NCBI GenBank assembly: GCA_049999805.1
Contig: JBNGIO010005800.1
Coordinates: 1-64,000, forward strand
Length of the DNA: 64,000 bases
Direction of reading: 5' to 3'
From: Folioceros fuciformis
Lineage: Eukaryota > Anthocerotophyta > Anthocerotopsida > Anthocerotales
Shown here: in pieces, positions 29,401-38,684 of the stretch
Layout: each line of letters begins with the position of its first letter
How positions within the stretch are numbered: position 1 is the first letter of the stretch
The notes under the pieces: model-generated
Told to the model about the DNA's origin: nothing
The model's database searches: none
What the model saw: the letters and a program-made list of their open reading frames with translations, nothing else
Program-made: the position numbers and the translations under genes

Positions 29401-30672
29401 GCAAAGTGTGGTGGCCTAGAGGATGCTCAAAGCGTCTTTGACGGGCTTGTTCTAAAGAATCAGGTCACGTGGAGTGCCATCATAGCAGGATACTCCCAGC
29501 GCGATATGGGCCAGGAAGCCCTTTATCTATACAGGGCGATGCAAGAAGAAGGCATCGTTTCACTCGATTCTGTTATGTTTGTGTCCCTCCTCCAGGCATG
29601 TGCAAGTGTGGGCACCCCGGCTTTGGAGACGGGGAAAGAGCTTCATGGTCTTATAAGAGAACAATCACTTCAATCAGATGTGTTTATAGCCAACGGTTTG
29701 GTAGACATGTATTCAAAGTGTGGCAGCCTAGAGGAAGCTCAGGCCGTTTTTGACAGACATCATCAGAAAGATGCAGGAATGTGGAATGCTCTTATAGCAG
29801 GGTATTTCCATAAGGGTATGGGACAGGAAGCCCTTCGTCTTTACAGGAACATGCGAGAGGAAGGTAATGCACCGAACTCTACAACATTTGTGTGCCTCCT
29901 TCAGGCGTCTGCAAGCGTGGCGTCTTTACATCTAGGAAGGCAGCTTCATCTGCACCTTAAAGAGCAAGGTCTTCAATCTGATGTGCTCGTTGCTGGAAGT
30001 TTGATAAATATGTATGGGAAGTGCGGTAGCATGCATGATGCGCAGCAGGTGTTTGAGGAATTACCCAAAAGGGATATTGTCACTTGGAGTGCATTGATCG
30101 CAGGGTACACGCGTCAAGGGGACAGTGAGAAGGTATTTGACCTGGTTTCAAAAATGAGACAGGAGGGCATTCAGCCAGACGCTATCACGTTCCTTAGTAT
30201 ATTAACAGTATGCAGTCATACTGGTCTCGTGGCGAAGGGGCGACAGTACCTTGAGGACATGAGCAAACAAGATGGCATCATTCCCACAGCTGACCACTAC
30301 ACTTGCATGGTGGATCTTCTCGGCCGAGCAGGAGAACTTGACGAAGCGCTAGATTTAGTAAGGAAAATGCCTGTCCAGCCGGATGCTGCAGTGTGGCACA
30401 CTCTACTGGGTTCTTGTAGGAAGTGGAGCAACGTTGAGGTGGGACGCCATGCTTTTGAAGAAGCCCTGAAGCTAGACGAGGCAGATGCTGCAGCATATGT
30501 GTTGATGTCAAGTATTTATACTGGTGCCCAGATGTGGGAGCAGGCACAGGAGATGCAAGCGAAGAGAATAAGAACCAAGTCATGGAAGCAGCCAGGCGAG
30601 AGTTGGTGGACAGACATGGATGGATTGGTCCATAGTTTCTTGGTTGGTCATCCCGGGGGGAAAGAAGGATGA
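26491..30672 (+). CDS. PLS-E type pentatricopeptide repeat protein B, expanded array
   Basis: A 1393-aa intronless paralogue of the preceding gene, same strand. The leader (~1-165) is Arg/Ser-rich. The repeat array contains seven consecutive, very similar 104-aa PLS modules (312-bp period; starts for example at 27589, 27901 and 28213) against three in the paralogue. Each reads like VVTWSAMIAGYSQQGMGQEA, VTFVCLLQACASVG, ALEKGKQLHAQI and ASSLVNMYAKCGSLEDA. A diverged first and last module flank them. The C-terminus has the E1 motif (AVWHTLLGSCRKWSNVEVG) and an E2 motif that stops early after GLVHSFLVG, ending HPGGKEG; the paralogue continues about 35 residues. There is no DYW domain. About 30 repeats is long for the family and implies an unusually long RNA footprint if all bind. 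Recent unequal exchange or slippage is the likely cause. Confidence 0.94.
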   Translation: MLVSAGWYAAPGADIHKPQVSLMLCLPPWRLAGTFGKAPSCLIRRIIPLAEHGSSSARRPGRPRGSPAAEGGSPSEVHRQELPWRQFFRDATGLLDSRQRKRSSRSPDFSHRESQQVLRMEESQKPSRADAQLATLDVEMGHSALSSRGSQRDDGDFRRSALYGRGLKAEIVSRLCRQGKLSVAVEALGVLVQTDWCGDRSLFLMLLRECVGKKDLPLGRRVHALAVKKGSESDTFLCNHVLRMYASYARLEEAMDVFSKVAKLDAFTWSAIISAHVKHGQDKQALRLYYSMRSSRVKPDGHVFVAALQACARGADLKSGQQVHADLLASSIEPNLFVWNGLVDMYAKCGSLEDAQRVFDGLDEKDVVTWSAMIAGYSQKGMGLEALDLYKAMQDEGIVIPNSVTFVCLLQACASVGTAALEKGKQLHAQISERGLQADVVVGGSLVNMYAKCGSIEDARGVFDRLGQKNVVTWSAMIAGYSQQGMGQEALHLYKAMQEERIVAPDAVTFVSLLQACASVGTAALETGKKLHLKVKEQGLETDVFVSSSLVNMYAKCGSLEDAQSVFDVLREKNVVTWSAMITGYSQQGKGQQALQLHNAMLEKGFCGLDSVTFVCLLQACASVGHSALEKGKQLHAQIKEEGLQSDAFVASSLINMYAKCGSLVNAQSVFNKLGLKNVVVWNAMIAGYSQQGMGQEALCIYTTMEEEGMVAPNCVTFMSLLQACACLGPPALGKGKHLHAQIQTRSLQLDVLVASSLVNMYAKCNSLQDAREVFDGIVQKDVVTWSTMIAGYSQQGELQEALHLYCAMQEDQMVVPDSGTFVCLLQACASVGALALEKGKQLHVEIKERELQADEYVASSLVNMYAKCGSLEDARAVFDKLDQKSVVMWSAMIAGYSQQGMGQEALCLYGAMEEQEVVAPNSVTFVCLLQACASVGTPAFERGRHLHAQIREQGLQADVFVASSLVNMYAKCGGLEDAQSVFDGLVLKNQVTWSAIIAGYSQRDMGQEALYLYRAMQEEGIVSLDSVMFVSLLQACASVGTPALETGKELHGLIREQSLQSDVFIANGLVDMYSKCGSLEEAQAVFDRHHQKDAGMWNALIAGYFHKGMGQEALRLYRNMREEGNAPNSTTFVCLLQASASVASLHLGRQLHLHLKEQGLQSDVLVAGSLINMYGKCGSMHDAQQVFEELPKRDIVTWSALIAGYTRQGDSEKVFDLVSKMRQEGIQPDAITFLSILTVCSHTGLVAKGRQYLEDMSKQDGIIPTADHYTCMVDLLGRAGELDEALDLVRKMPVQPDAAVWHTLLGSCRKWSNVEVGRHAFEEALKLDEADAAAYVLMSSIYTGAQMWEQAQEMQAKRIRTKSWKQPGESWWTDMDGLVHSFLVGHPGGKEG
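27589..29772 (+). repeat. Seven tandem 312-bp modules inside PPR B
   Basis: Direct DNA repeats with a period of exactly 312 bp where measured (27589, 27901, 28213), each encoding one PLS triplet. Similarity between units is visible at the DNA level, for example in the block encoding MYAKCGSLEDA and the block encoding YSQQGMGQEAL. This is a coding repeat, not a CRISPR array or satellite. Confidence 0.92.
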
Positions 30673-33166
30673 GAGCGATGGAGAGATGTGGGGAATGAGA
30701 CACGCAGATGTCCTACGGGCAAATGGATATCGGCAAGTTGCCGATTTGAAACTCGAAATTTGCCGTTCGAACCTATATCAGATGGCTCGTGAGCTTTCTG
30801 GAGTTCATGTCCGTTTATCAGCTGTTTTCTTTCTGAAGTAAATTCTTAACCTCAGCCGCTTGTTTGTAGAAAAAACAATCCTGCAATTTGTTTCTAGAGT
30901 GATGTGCATTAATAGATCTCCCCACTTCGAAAGCACAGGCAGTGACAGTTGTCTCTGAGCTCTGCCGAGGTGCTAGAGACGCACATTCGTCATAACTGCC
31001 TCGGAGGGAAGCAAACCGGCCGTAGTAGTCGCCACAGCTGCTCGCGCCACGGACTCTCTCGTGCGAGACAGTGCTCTCTGGAAAGGTGAGTGGAAACTGA
31101 GAATCAGTGACCAAATCTTGCAGTTGCAGTGTAGCGAACTAGTGGCGCTGGCCGCAGCATCTACAGCTAGTATGGTGACTGCTGTGCTCATCAGACAGCG
31201 CGAAGAGAAGAGAGGTTACTATGACGATCTGGTACTGGAGTATCTCTACCTTGTCCATGATGTGCGAACCAAATTGAATCTCACCCATAGGGAGCTAGGC
31301 CCTGTTCTTTCCATGGCATCAGTGGTAGGTTAGTATCACCCCGAGTGAAGGTGCGATCTCTGGTCTTCAGCTGGATCGCTGTCGGCATGGACATGGCGGA
31401 TTCCATAAGACGGCAATATGAGAGTATGTTGTGCTTTCAAAGTTGCGATTCTTACTATTTCCAATTCTTTGGAAGTGGTGATTCGTTTCATGAATGCTTT
31501 GATCGGCCATGAGAGATTTTCTTCCTACTTTACTATTACTATAGTTGGGAGTAAAAAAATATGTATTTATTTTAGAAAAAATCAGGAAGAGAAAGGGTTA
31601 CTACCACTGGAGTTACTGACATTGCCAATGGCATTAGCCAACATTGTCTCTAACATGGCATTAGCCAACATTGTCTCTAACATGGCATTAGCCAATGTTG
31701 TCTTCCAATATATGGCATTAGCTAACATTGTCTTCCAATATATGGCATTAGGCAACATTGTCGTTCTTGTCATCCAATACATGGCCTTAGCCAATGCTTG
31801 TTGTAGAATAATGAATGCTCTTTGCAAAAAAAATGTTATAATATATAAAAGAAGAAGACTAAGCCCATTTTCCCTATTGTGAACCGTCTTAGCATAACAC
31901 TTAAAAAACTTGGAAAATACCTTGCACATGGCCCTACGGGTCTCGATAAAGGTGTGTCTAGCCTGTAGAGTGTCGAGGGGTGTACTTGTGAACCTTGGAT
32001 GATGCACTTCCATCGTTTACTCAACCTAGAGAGTTGAGGACAACATGCTCGCTGACTATGACTCGTGTAGGGACAATTACGACCACATTAACAATAAAAA
32101 GTTTGTTGATCTTCTTGGACGAGGAAAAGGTCAACCCAAAGACAAACTCCCAACCAAACAACGGGCAAGATGAGTACTAGAGTTATTTAGAGGTGCCTCG
32201 CAATTGCTAGAAGAGGGAGAGCAGGCTAAAGGGTAGACCAAACCAAGGCAAAATCTCATCGCAGTATAAAATGTGGTTGGTGTGATTAGGAAAGCTTGGA
32301 TGCTAGGTCAAGCAAAGAGCCAAGAGCCTGCGCCCTTTCCTGGGCATGAACAAAGCCGCTCCATAACGGGGTTGGGGATAGAAGAATATAGAAGAAGATT
32401 AAGTTGCATCTGCGTGTATTTCTTCTCAAAAACAGAAGCTTGGAGCCCCTGAATTCCCACCACAAGAAGAGATGAAAATTAAGGCATAGCAATCCTAGCT
32501 GGAAAAGAAAGAGAGTCCTTAGCCGATCTTTGGGATACCTACAAAGGGAGGACACCCTTCTCAACACCAAGCACAAAATATATGTATACTTTCAAACATA
32601 GTATGTGGTAAGGCCTTTTTCACAAGCCTTGTCTATTGGAACTTGAAATACTTGAAATCTTCTGATTACCTCTTTCCTCTATTTGTATGTATGTATAATT
32701 GTTTTTCTTTAGGTTAGGTGTACTACAAAAATATGTATGCTATTCTAAAGATGATCATGGGTAATCTTGTGTGATATAAATCATACTTGGAATGAAACTA
32801 ATTTTTCATAGAGCAGAGCTTTTAAGATTAAAAAAAAAATGTGGTTTCAAAAACTCTTCCAAGCAAATCACTAGCAACGGAATGCGTTCCTTTAGTGGAG
32901 CATGGTTTGCTTGGATTGCAGAGTTTTTGTAGATTTGGGTGAGAACACTTAGTGACACAGCTCACAGCGCGTTTTGGTTCAGGTGCTAACACTCGTTCGA
33001 AGTGACATTGCGGCCGGTAACCCAGGCTGCCAGACTCGCTGCCGCCGCTCTGGGGGGCGAGGGGTCTCAATCTCTGGACTGCGATTCGGGCACTCCGGAA
33101 GGTCCCGAGCCCGGGGCGCTGGTCCAGGCCCCGGCGGTGCCACACCTGGCAGTTGGAATCGCGGAC
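30673..33166. other. Region without an assigned gene, with a short tandem repeat
   Basis: No recognised gene over about 2.5 kb. A plus-strand 90-codon frame at 31061-31333 (SDQILQLQCSELVALAAAST, YYDDLVLEYLYLVHDVRTKL) looks moderately protein-like but has no identifiable family or partner exon. A 27-30-bp tandem repeat is at 31628-31797. From 31.8 to 32.9 kb the sequence is AT-rich and resembles decayed repeat DNA. The open frame just before 33167 could be a 5' extension of the carrier gene. Confidence 0.4.
31628..31797. repeat. 27-30-bp tandem repeat, six copies
   Basis: Units begin ATGGCATTAGCCAACATTGT. The first two are 27 bp, the next are 30 bp, and the last contains an insertion. The plus frame reads as repeated MALANIV, which is a consequence of the repeat rather than a protein. 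Confidence 0.9.
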
Positions 33167-34787
33167 ATGAGAGGTGTTGCAGCCGGGTGAGTGCACTGGC
33201 AGACGGGCGTGCCAGCATCCACTGATTCGCAGAGGAAACCTGAAAATTTGGTGCAAGGCGGCGGCGCTCAGGCTGCTCGGCAGAAAGATTCCGGAGCAGT
33301 CGGAAATATTGTTGTGTGCGATCGTGCACTTCCGGTGTGTTCCCTTCTGTAGAGTTATGGTGGCGAAAAAGACGGAAAGCGAGCAGAGTGTTGAGTTTCT
33401 GCCATTTCCAAATGAGCTCTGGTCGGTGGTGACAGTAAGAGCCTCCACTGCTTGCCGCTCAGCCACAAGAATGCTACGCTGTTGCAATCTGAAGCATGCT
33501 GCAGGGGCGAGGCTTTCTTCTTCTAACTTTGTCGTGCGCGCTATATAGGTTGGAGCAGACAGCCGAGCACTTCGAGAATTTGCAAGTGGTGCGCTTTCAG
33601 GAGCTTTGTCCAAGACGTTTGTTGCTCCTCTGGAAACTGTGAGGTAACCACGTGTACTATGCTGAAATCTTACTTCGATGACCGCAGATTGAGCTTCTTG
33701 CGCAGCTGCTGACAAGAAATGAAAAAAAACTGTGGCAAGCGGATGTGTGAGACGCTTATTGAGTGGACAAATTGGCAGGACCCGGCTGATTGTGGGTGTT
33801 GGACCAAAGAGCATCGGTGGCAGTCTTAAGGAAATACTACGAGAGCAGGGCTGGCGGGGCTTGTTTGCCGGGAACGGGATCAACGCATTTAGGACTGCTC
33901 CCGGTCAAGCAGTCGAGCTCTCCACATACGAGGCAGTGAAGCGCCATCTCCAGAGCTTCCAGGACCATTGGAGTCGAACGGGGCCACCGCAGATGCGCTT
34001 GCTTGGCCACAGTGTGGACATTCCAGTTTCCTTGATATCTGCTCCAGTGGTGGCCGGTGCCGTTGCCGGGGTTGTCAGCACCCTTTCCTGCTACCCCCTG
34101 GAAGTGCTCAAGGTTAGCTCTTGATTCATAACCTTGTTAATAAAACCTTCACATCACTAGGGTGATTTGCACTGCTTTGGTTCATGGCGAGTTTCTCATC
34201 TCGACTGCAGGACCGTTTTACTGTACATACAGGTGCCTACCAGAGCATTTGGCACGCTCTCGGAACGATAATTCGTGAGGAAGGAGTACGGGCCATGTAC
34301 AGGGGGCTTACTCCAACCATGGTTGGTCTGGTCCCTTACTGTGCATCCTACTATGCTCTCTACGATAGCCTCACATTAGGATATAAGAGCCGAGCAGAGA
34401 AGAAACATTTGGCACCCTGGGAAACTCTCTTTATTGGAGCTTTCGCGGGTACACTTACTCTCTCACCCTTTGCTGGGCTGTTTTCCATCCCTTGAAGTTT
34501 GGACTGTTGTCCTTGACCGTGGTGTCTGCTCACGTACAGGCCTTGGCTCCAGCGTCGCTACGTTTCCTTTGGAAGTCGCCAGGAAACGGCTGATTGTGGG
34601 GAGATTTCCAACTGGAAGGATACCACCTAACATGGTGAAAGTTCTGGTGCATGTGTTTCGAAAAGAAGGGCTGAGGGGCTGGTACAGAGGTGTAGGAGTT
34701 AGCTGTTTGAAAGTGATGCCCTCTTCTGGACTATCGTGGATGATTTACGAAGCATGCAAAGACGCGCTTCATGTCTGTCGAGACTAA
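33167..34787 (+). CDS. Mitochondrial carrier family protein, BTL-like adenine nucleotide transporter
   Basis: An inner-membrane carrier most like plant BTL ('brittle1-like') adenine nucleotide transporters. Proposed exons: 33167-33186, 33563-33643, 33779-34112, 34211-34448 and 34540-34787, all with GT-AG borders; the joined 921 nt give 306 aa, the usual carrier length. The three carrier repeats each show the P-x-[DE]-x-x-[RK] signature: PLETVR, PLEVLK and PLEVAR. Other family blocks are REFASGALSGALSK, RLIVGVGPKSIGG, GWRGLFAGNGINA, TPTMVGLVPYCASYYALYD and RGVGVSCLKVMPSSGLSWM. Exons 2-5 are secure. Exon 1 is tentative, because the open frame extends upstream without an ATG and BTL proteins often have longer N-termini. 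Substrate is inferred from family resemblance only. Confidence 0.88.
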
Positions 34788-35232
34788 TAAACATTGCACT
34801 CTCAAACCGGATACACCACCGTGACGCCAAAAATTTTCGACTATGGATGGCCCTTGGAAATCAATTGTGTTCTTTTGGCAGCTAGTTTCCGGGCTTGTGA
34901 CGGAGTTTAAGCCCGTTTTCCCTGGGAGATTTTATTTGTCTCACATGGTAGCATAGTTCTTTGCCGTCCCATAAAGGCCGCTAAACTTTCTCTTCTTAGC
35001 CCTGCAATTATATATTCAGTATGTACAAGGGAAGGAAAAGACGTTCTAGACTCTTCCTCGGTCTTACAGGGCCTATAATTTGCACACAGTGACCATTACA
35101 GGCTGAATTTCAGTCAGCCACAGCACATGCCTCCCACAGTGCTCGGCAATCGCACATCCGCCTTGGACCTCGTTCACTCAGGCCGAAGGTTAACGCTCGT
35201 CTTGGAAGAAGCTCTTCAAAGGAGACGAGAAG
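34788..35232. other. Intergenic region
   Basis: Nothing recognised. It should contain the carrier gene's 3' UTR and the promoter of the next gene. Confidence 0.5.
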
Positions 35233-35841
35233 ATGGGCGTGTTGCAGAATCTGCTCCTCTGTGATAAGCGGGAACCTGGAGCGCTGCTTTGGACGGTATT
35301 GGCCACAATAAGTGTTACGACATGTGCCGTTTATCTGCGGACTCTGTGGAGGATGCGTGAGTACGAGAGGAGAATGTCCCTCGTCGTGTCTGAGAACGGA
35401 CTTCTAGCGCAGTTGACAGACTGTGTGATGGATATCCACAGCACCCTGGACAGCATCGTGACGGTCATGAAACCAAACCTTCCAATGAAAGCGGTCCACG
35501 ACCTCCACAAGGCGAGCGAAGAAAATGAAAAGTTCCTCGACGAGATGGCAGCTCCAATCAAGGTGCGGTTCCTGTTCTCTCTTCAAGGTCGTGCGACTCC
35601 GGTCTTGAAAGTTTTGCGGTGATCTCCGGATCATCGGTATGAGCATAGAATCGCTGAAGTGCGAGGCTCTTGTTGGAGAGCGAAGAAATCTGTGCTCGAT
35701 TACCCCGCATTTATACGGTGTTTTTCCTTGCTCGCTCTGTCCTTTCAGTTTCAAGTCACTGAAAACTCTGAGCAGGATGAGAGCGAGTTCAACTACCATG
35801 CAGTACAAGTTGAGCCACAATTCAGTACATATTGGAATTGA
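35233..35841 (+). CDS. Small single-pass membrane protein of unknown function
   Basis: Two exons, 35233-35562 and 35749-35841, joined in phase 0 across a 186-nt intron (AAG|GTGCGG and CTTTCAG|TTT), giving 140 aa. It starts MGVLQNLLLCDKREPG. A hydrophobic segment at ~16-36 (ALLWTVLATISVTTCAVYL) is followed by a basic RTLWRMREYERR anchor, a likely helical/coiled stretch (residues 45-105) and an acidic tail ending EPQFSTYWN. I do not recognise the family. The layout suggests a tethered protein with most of its mass on one side of a membrane. Single-exon alternatives end quickly after the donor, so the spliced model is preferred. Confidence 0.6.
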
Positions 35842-37067
35842 CGACTATAAGGGATGTCTGTTTCCGGAAGATGATCCGCTCAAGATCTGATTGCTTCTCC
35901 TGTTTTCGACAGTCGCGATCTGATATTCGAAGAACTTCCGGCAGGCAGAAAGATCTGCAGTCAAGCTGCTTTCATCTGTTGTATGTGATACTAGCAAGAT
36001 CGTTGTAGGGACGGTGCAATTCTTGAGTTCTGACTGCGACTTCTTGCTTTATGTGAAATTGCCCTTGCGTTTTTAAATTCAAGAATCTCTTCTTTGGCAC
36101 TCACCAGCTTTTGAGCACTGAATGCATTGAATTCCGTTGATTGACTTGTCGTAGATAGCTCGCCGATTTTATCACACTTCACTGAAGTTTACACGAATCA
36201 TGATTCCCCGTCTGTGTCTCTACCTCCAAGTGGGACAATGGTTGTTTGAGTGACAGGAGGCTCAGTTCGAAGCACCGATCGGCAGACAGTTCAACAGCTG
36301 GAAATGAGACATGCGCTTCAAAGTGGAAGCGTCGACTCCTCACTAATTACTAACTCAGTCTGACGGATACCTACATGTGCTTGCAGATTGCTAGTTTTTC
36401 ACGTCTTCTGTTGGATGCAGTGTTCCCGCTCGTTGCACAGGCAACAGAACCTATACCGCTGGGCAGCAGAGGCACTCAAGCCTGCAGGGCAGAGGTGGAG
36501 AATGCCATGGTAAGCACCCTCCCCTCGCCTTCATCTACAGGACAATATCCGCCTCGTACAGAGGAAGAGGAATCTCAAGAAAGAGAACTTGCAAACACCA
36601 CGACAAAGCAGCACATGTTTGCAGGATCCGTTAATCGATCGCGACTTTTAGTTTTTTTTTTTCCCGTTGCTGCTCAAGGACTGCACATGCGAAATATATA
36701 TACATAAAATATTTGTCATAATGATTATATATTTATGCAAGTATTATTTAATCATATATTAATATATAAAATACTATAATATCAACAATAAGATATTGTA
36801 TGATCCATTAGCTTGAAGACATGCTACGTGCGGGATACCGGTGTGTGCTCCCAGAGGTTGATTGATAGTCAAATTTGATTCGCCCTACATCCTAAAATTA
36901 GGTTTAGATTTGAGGTAGCGAACGTCTGGTGTAGCGTCGCGTACTGTATCGGGCTGGTAATGCGTCCTTATAGCAGCCTTATCTTACATGGAGTGTTTGG
37001 GTTATGTTTTATTATGATTTTGTAAGCGTTTCCCATGCGGCCAGTTGTATGGTTGAATGCTAGTTGA
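35842..37067. other. Intergenic region
   Basis: No supported gene. A 110-codon plus frame at 36375-36707 has no signature. An AT-rich block at 36690-36810 is rich in ATATAT. The promoter of the lytic transglycosylase-like gene should lie in 36.8-37.06 kb. Confidence 0.5.
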
Positions 37068-38684
37068 ATGGCGGGGAGCAGCAGTGTGCACGCGGCCATG
37101 GCCGCCTGCACAGGCTGCGCGCTCGTCTCGTCGCGCTGCAGCTGGGAGCCGTCCGTGCCGCTGCATTTATCCGCCATCTCTCGCGCGCGCCTGCGTTGCC
37201 CGGGCGGCTGGGCTGGTGGCTCAACCCGCCTGCATTTCTGCTGGAAAGCCCCGAGACCTCAGGCGTGCGCAGGTTCCTCTCCATCCCGGTCTCCATCTTC
37301 ATCGCCGTCCCCGTCGCGGTCCCGGGCCCGGCAGGAAGCGCTGTCCGGGCTGTTGAGCAATGTGAAGCCTGGCGCAGTAGCGGGAGCGGCGGCGGCGGCG
37401 GGAGTCGGAGTCGCTGCCATCATTCTCCTGTCCTGCCTGCTGCACAAGGGGCCTGCTTCCGCCCGGCTCGCCAATGCTGCGGTCGCCAGAGTCGCCAATT
37501 CAGCTTCCCGCAACGCGGGTGTGGCAGGTGATGGCCGGGATGCTGCCCCGGCCATAATGCCGGTCCCGGCGGCCTGTTCGTCCGCTTTCTTCGTGCACGG
37601 GGCGGCTCGGGAGGCGGCGGACGTGCCCCCGGCCTACTCCATGCTCGTGGTGGGGGACCCCGTGGCGGGGAGCGTCGTGCGGAACCGGGTCTCGGTTTTT
37701 GTGGCCTCCAAAAAACAGGAGCAGGAGGTGGAGGAGGGGGAAGGGGAGGACGAGGCGTTTGCAGTGTGGTTGGAGGCGGTGAAGGATGATGCTGCCAAGC
37801 TCGGGGTTAGTAGGGAGATTTTGGAGTCGGCGCTGGAAGGGGTGACGGTGTCGCGGAAGATTCTCTTCTTGAAGGAGAATCAGCCGGAAGTGAAGCTCTC
37901 GGCGCAGGAGTATCTCGGGCGGATGGTGAGCGAGTACAGGGTTGCCAAAGGAGTCACGTCTTTTCTGGAGAATGAGGAGTTGCTGCAGCAGGTGGCTTCG
38001 ACGTATGGTGTTCCTGCGCCTGTGCTGGCAGCCATCTGGGGGGTGGAGAGTAGCTATGGTGGCTTTCCGGGGAACTGGGATGTGATTCAGGCTCTTGTTA
38101 CCATGGCTTACAAGGGGGAGAAGGATCCCAGGCGGGCTGCGTATTTTCGGCGGCAGGTGATAGATGCTCTTCTTATCATGCATGAGGGGCACGGTCCGCC
38201 TGGGGGGAAGAGGCTGGTGGGGTCTTGGGCTGGGGCTATGGGGCAATGCCAGTTCATGCCTGATAGCTTTCTCAAGTTCGCCGTGGATTATGATGGGGAT
38301 GGGAGGAAGGACATTTGGGAGTCCCGACCTGATGTCTTTGCATCCATGGCTAATTTTCTCTCGCAGCATGGATGGAAGGAAGGGGCTCCCATTGCACAGA
38401 AGGTTGTGGTTCCTAAGAAGATAGACAAGGCCGTGTTAGGGCTGAATGTGAAGAAGCCCGTGAGAGAGTGGAAGCGGAAGTATAGCATTTCTAAGGCAGA
38501 AGGGGAACCAGAGTTGCTTCAGGATGACATGGTGAGTCTGGTGGCGCCGGATGGCCCCTCCGGTGTCGCATATTTGGTGTGTGACAACTTCCGGACCATC
38601 ATGCGGTACAACCCCTCGTCTTTGTACTCTCTAGCCATCCTCCAGCTGGCCCAATTGATTTCCCAAAGGTCAGGGAGGCTGTAG
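37068..38684 (+). CDS. MltB-type (GH103) lytic murein transglycosylase with plant leader
   Basis: A 538-aa single-exon protein. Residues ~1-95 are Ser/Arg/Ala-rich and low in acidic residues, like a plastid transit peptide. A hydrophobic segment follows (~101-124, AVAGAAAAAGVGVAAIILLS). From ~228 to the end it matches bacterial MltB/SLT_2 lytic transglycosylases, which cleave the MurNAc-GlcNAc bond of peptidoglycan to give 1,6-anhydroMurNAc. Seen: NQPEVKLSAQEYLGRMVS, IWGVESSYG with the catalytic Glu at 327, WDVIQALVTMAY, GSWAGAMGQCQFMPDSFL, an EF-hand-like DYDGDGRKDIW (~408-418), MANFLSQHGW and a C-terminal RYNPSSLYSLAILQLA. The GSWAGAMGQ and DGDGR details resemble alphaproteobacterial forms. 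A host gene of bacterial origin acting on plastid peptidoglycan is the inference; the leader argues against contamination. Confidence 0.88.
   Translation: MAGSSSVHAAMAACTGCALVSSRCSWEPSVPLHLSAISRARLRCPGGWAGGSTRLHFCWKAPRPQACAGSSPSRSPSSSPSPSRSRARQEALSGLLSNVKPGAVAGAAAAAGVGVAAIILLSCLLHKGPASARLANAAVARVANSASRNAGVAGDGRDAAPAIMPVPAACSSAFFVHGAAREAADVPPAYSMLVVGDPVAGSVVRNRVSVFVASKKQEQEVEEGEGEDEAFAVWLEAVKDDAAKLGVSREILESALEGVTVSRKILFLKENQPEVKLSAQEYLGRMVSEYRVAKGVTSFLENEELLQQVASTYGVPAPVLAAIWGVESSYGGFPGNWDVIQALVTMAYKGEKDPRRAAYFRRQVIDALLIMHEGHGPPGGKRLVGSWAGAMGQCQFMPDSFLKFAVDYDGDGRKDIWESRPDVFASMANFLSQHGWKEGAPIAQKVVVPKKIDKAVLGLNVKKPVREWKRKYSISKAEGEPELLQDDMVSLVAPDGPSGVAYLVCDNFRTIMRYNPSSLYSLAILQLAQLISQRSGRL

Noticed and set aside
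27589-29772. Regular direct repeats suggesting a CRISPR-like or satellite array
   Set aside because: The 312-bp period is entirely coding and each unit is one PPR PLS triplet.
32828-33883. A 351-codon minus-strand open frame
   Set aside because: It lies antisense to the first carrier exons, has no family signature and is explained by GC-rich coding sequence on the other strand.
36375-36707. A further exon of the small membrane protein gene
   Set aside because: The two-exon model already ends with a stop in frame, and this frame shows no relation to it.
37500-38369. A 289-codon minus-strand open frame inside the transglycosylase gene
   Set aside because: It is the antisense shadow of the MltB-like coding sequence, rich in His/Pro/Leu as such shadows are.
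37068-38684. Bacterial contamination as the source of the lytic transglycosylase
   Set aside because: The frame begins with a plant-like transit leader and sits between spliced plant genes and a eukaryotic tRNA with no gap nearby; kept as a refutable option in the findings.
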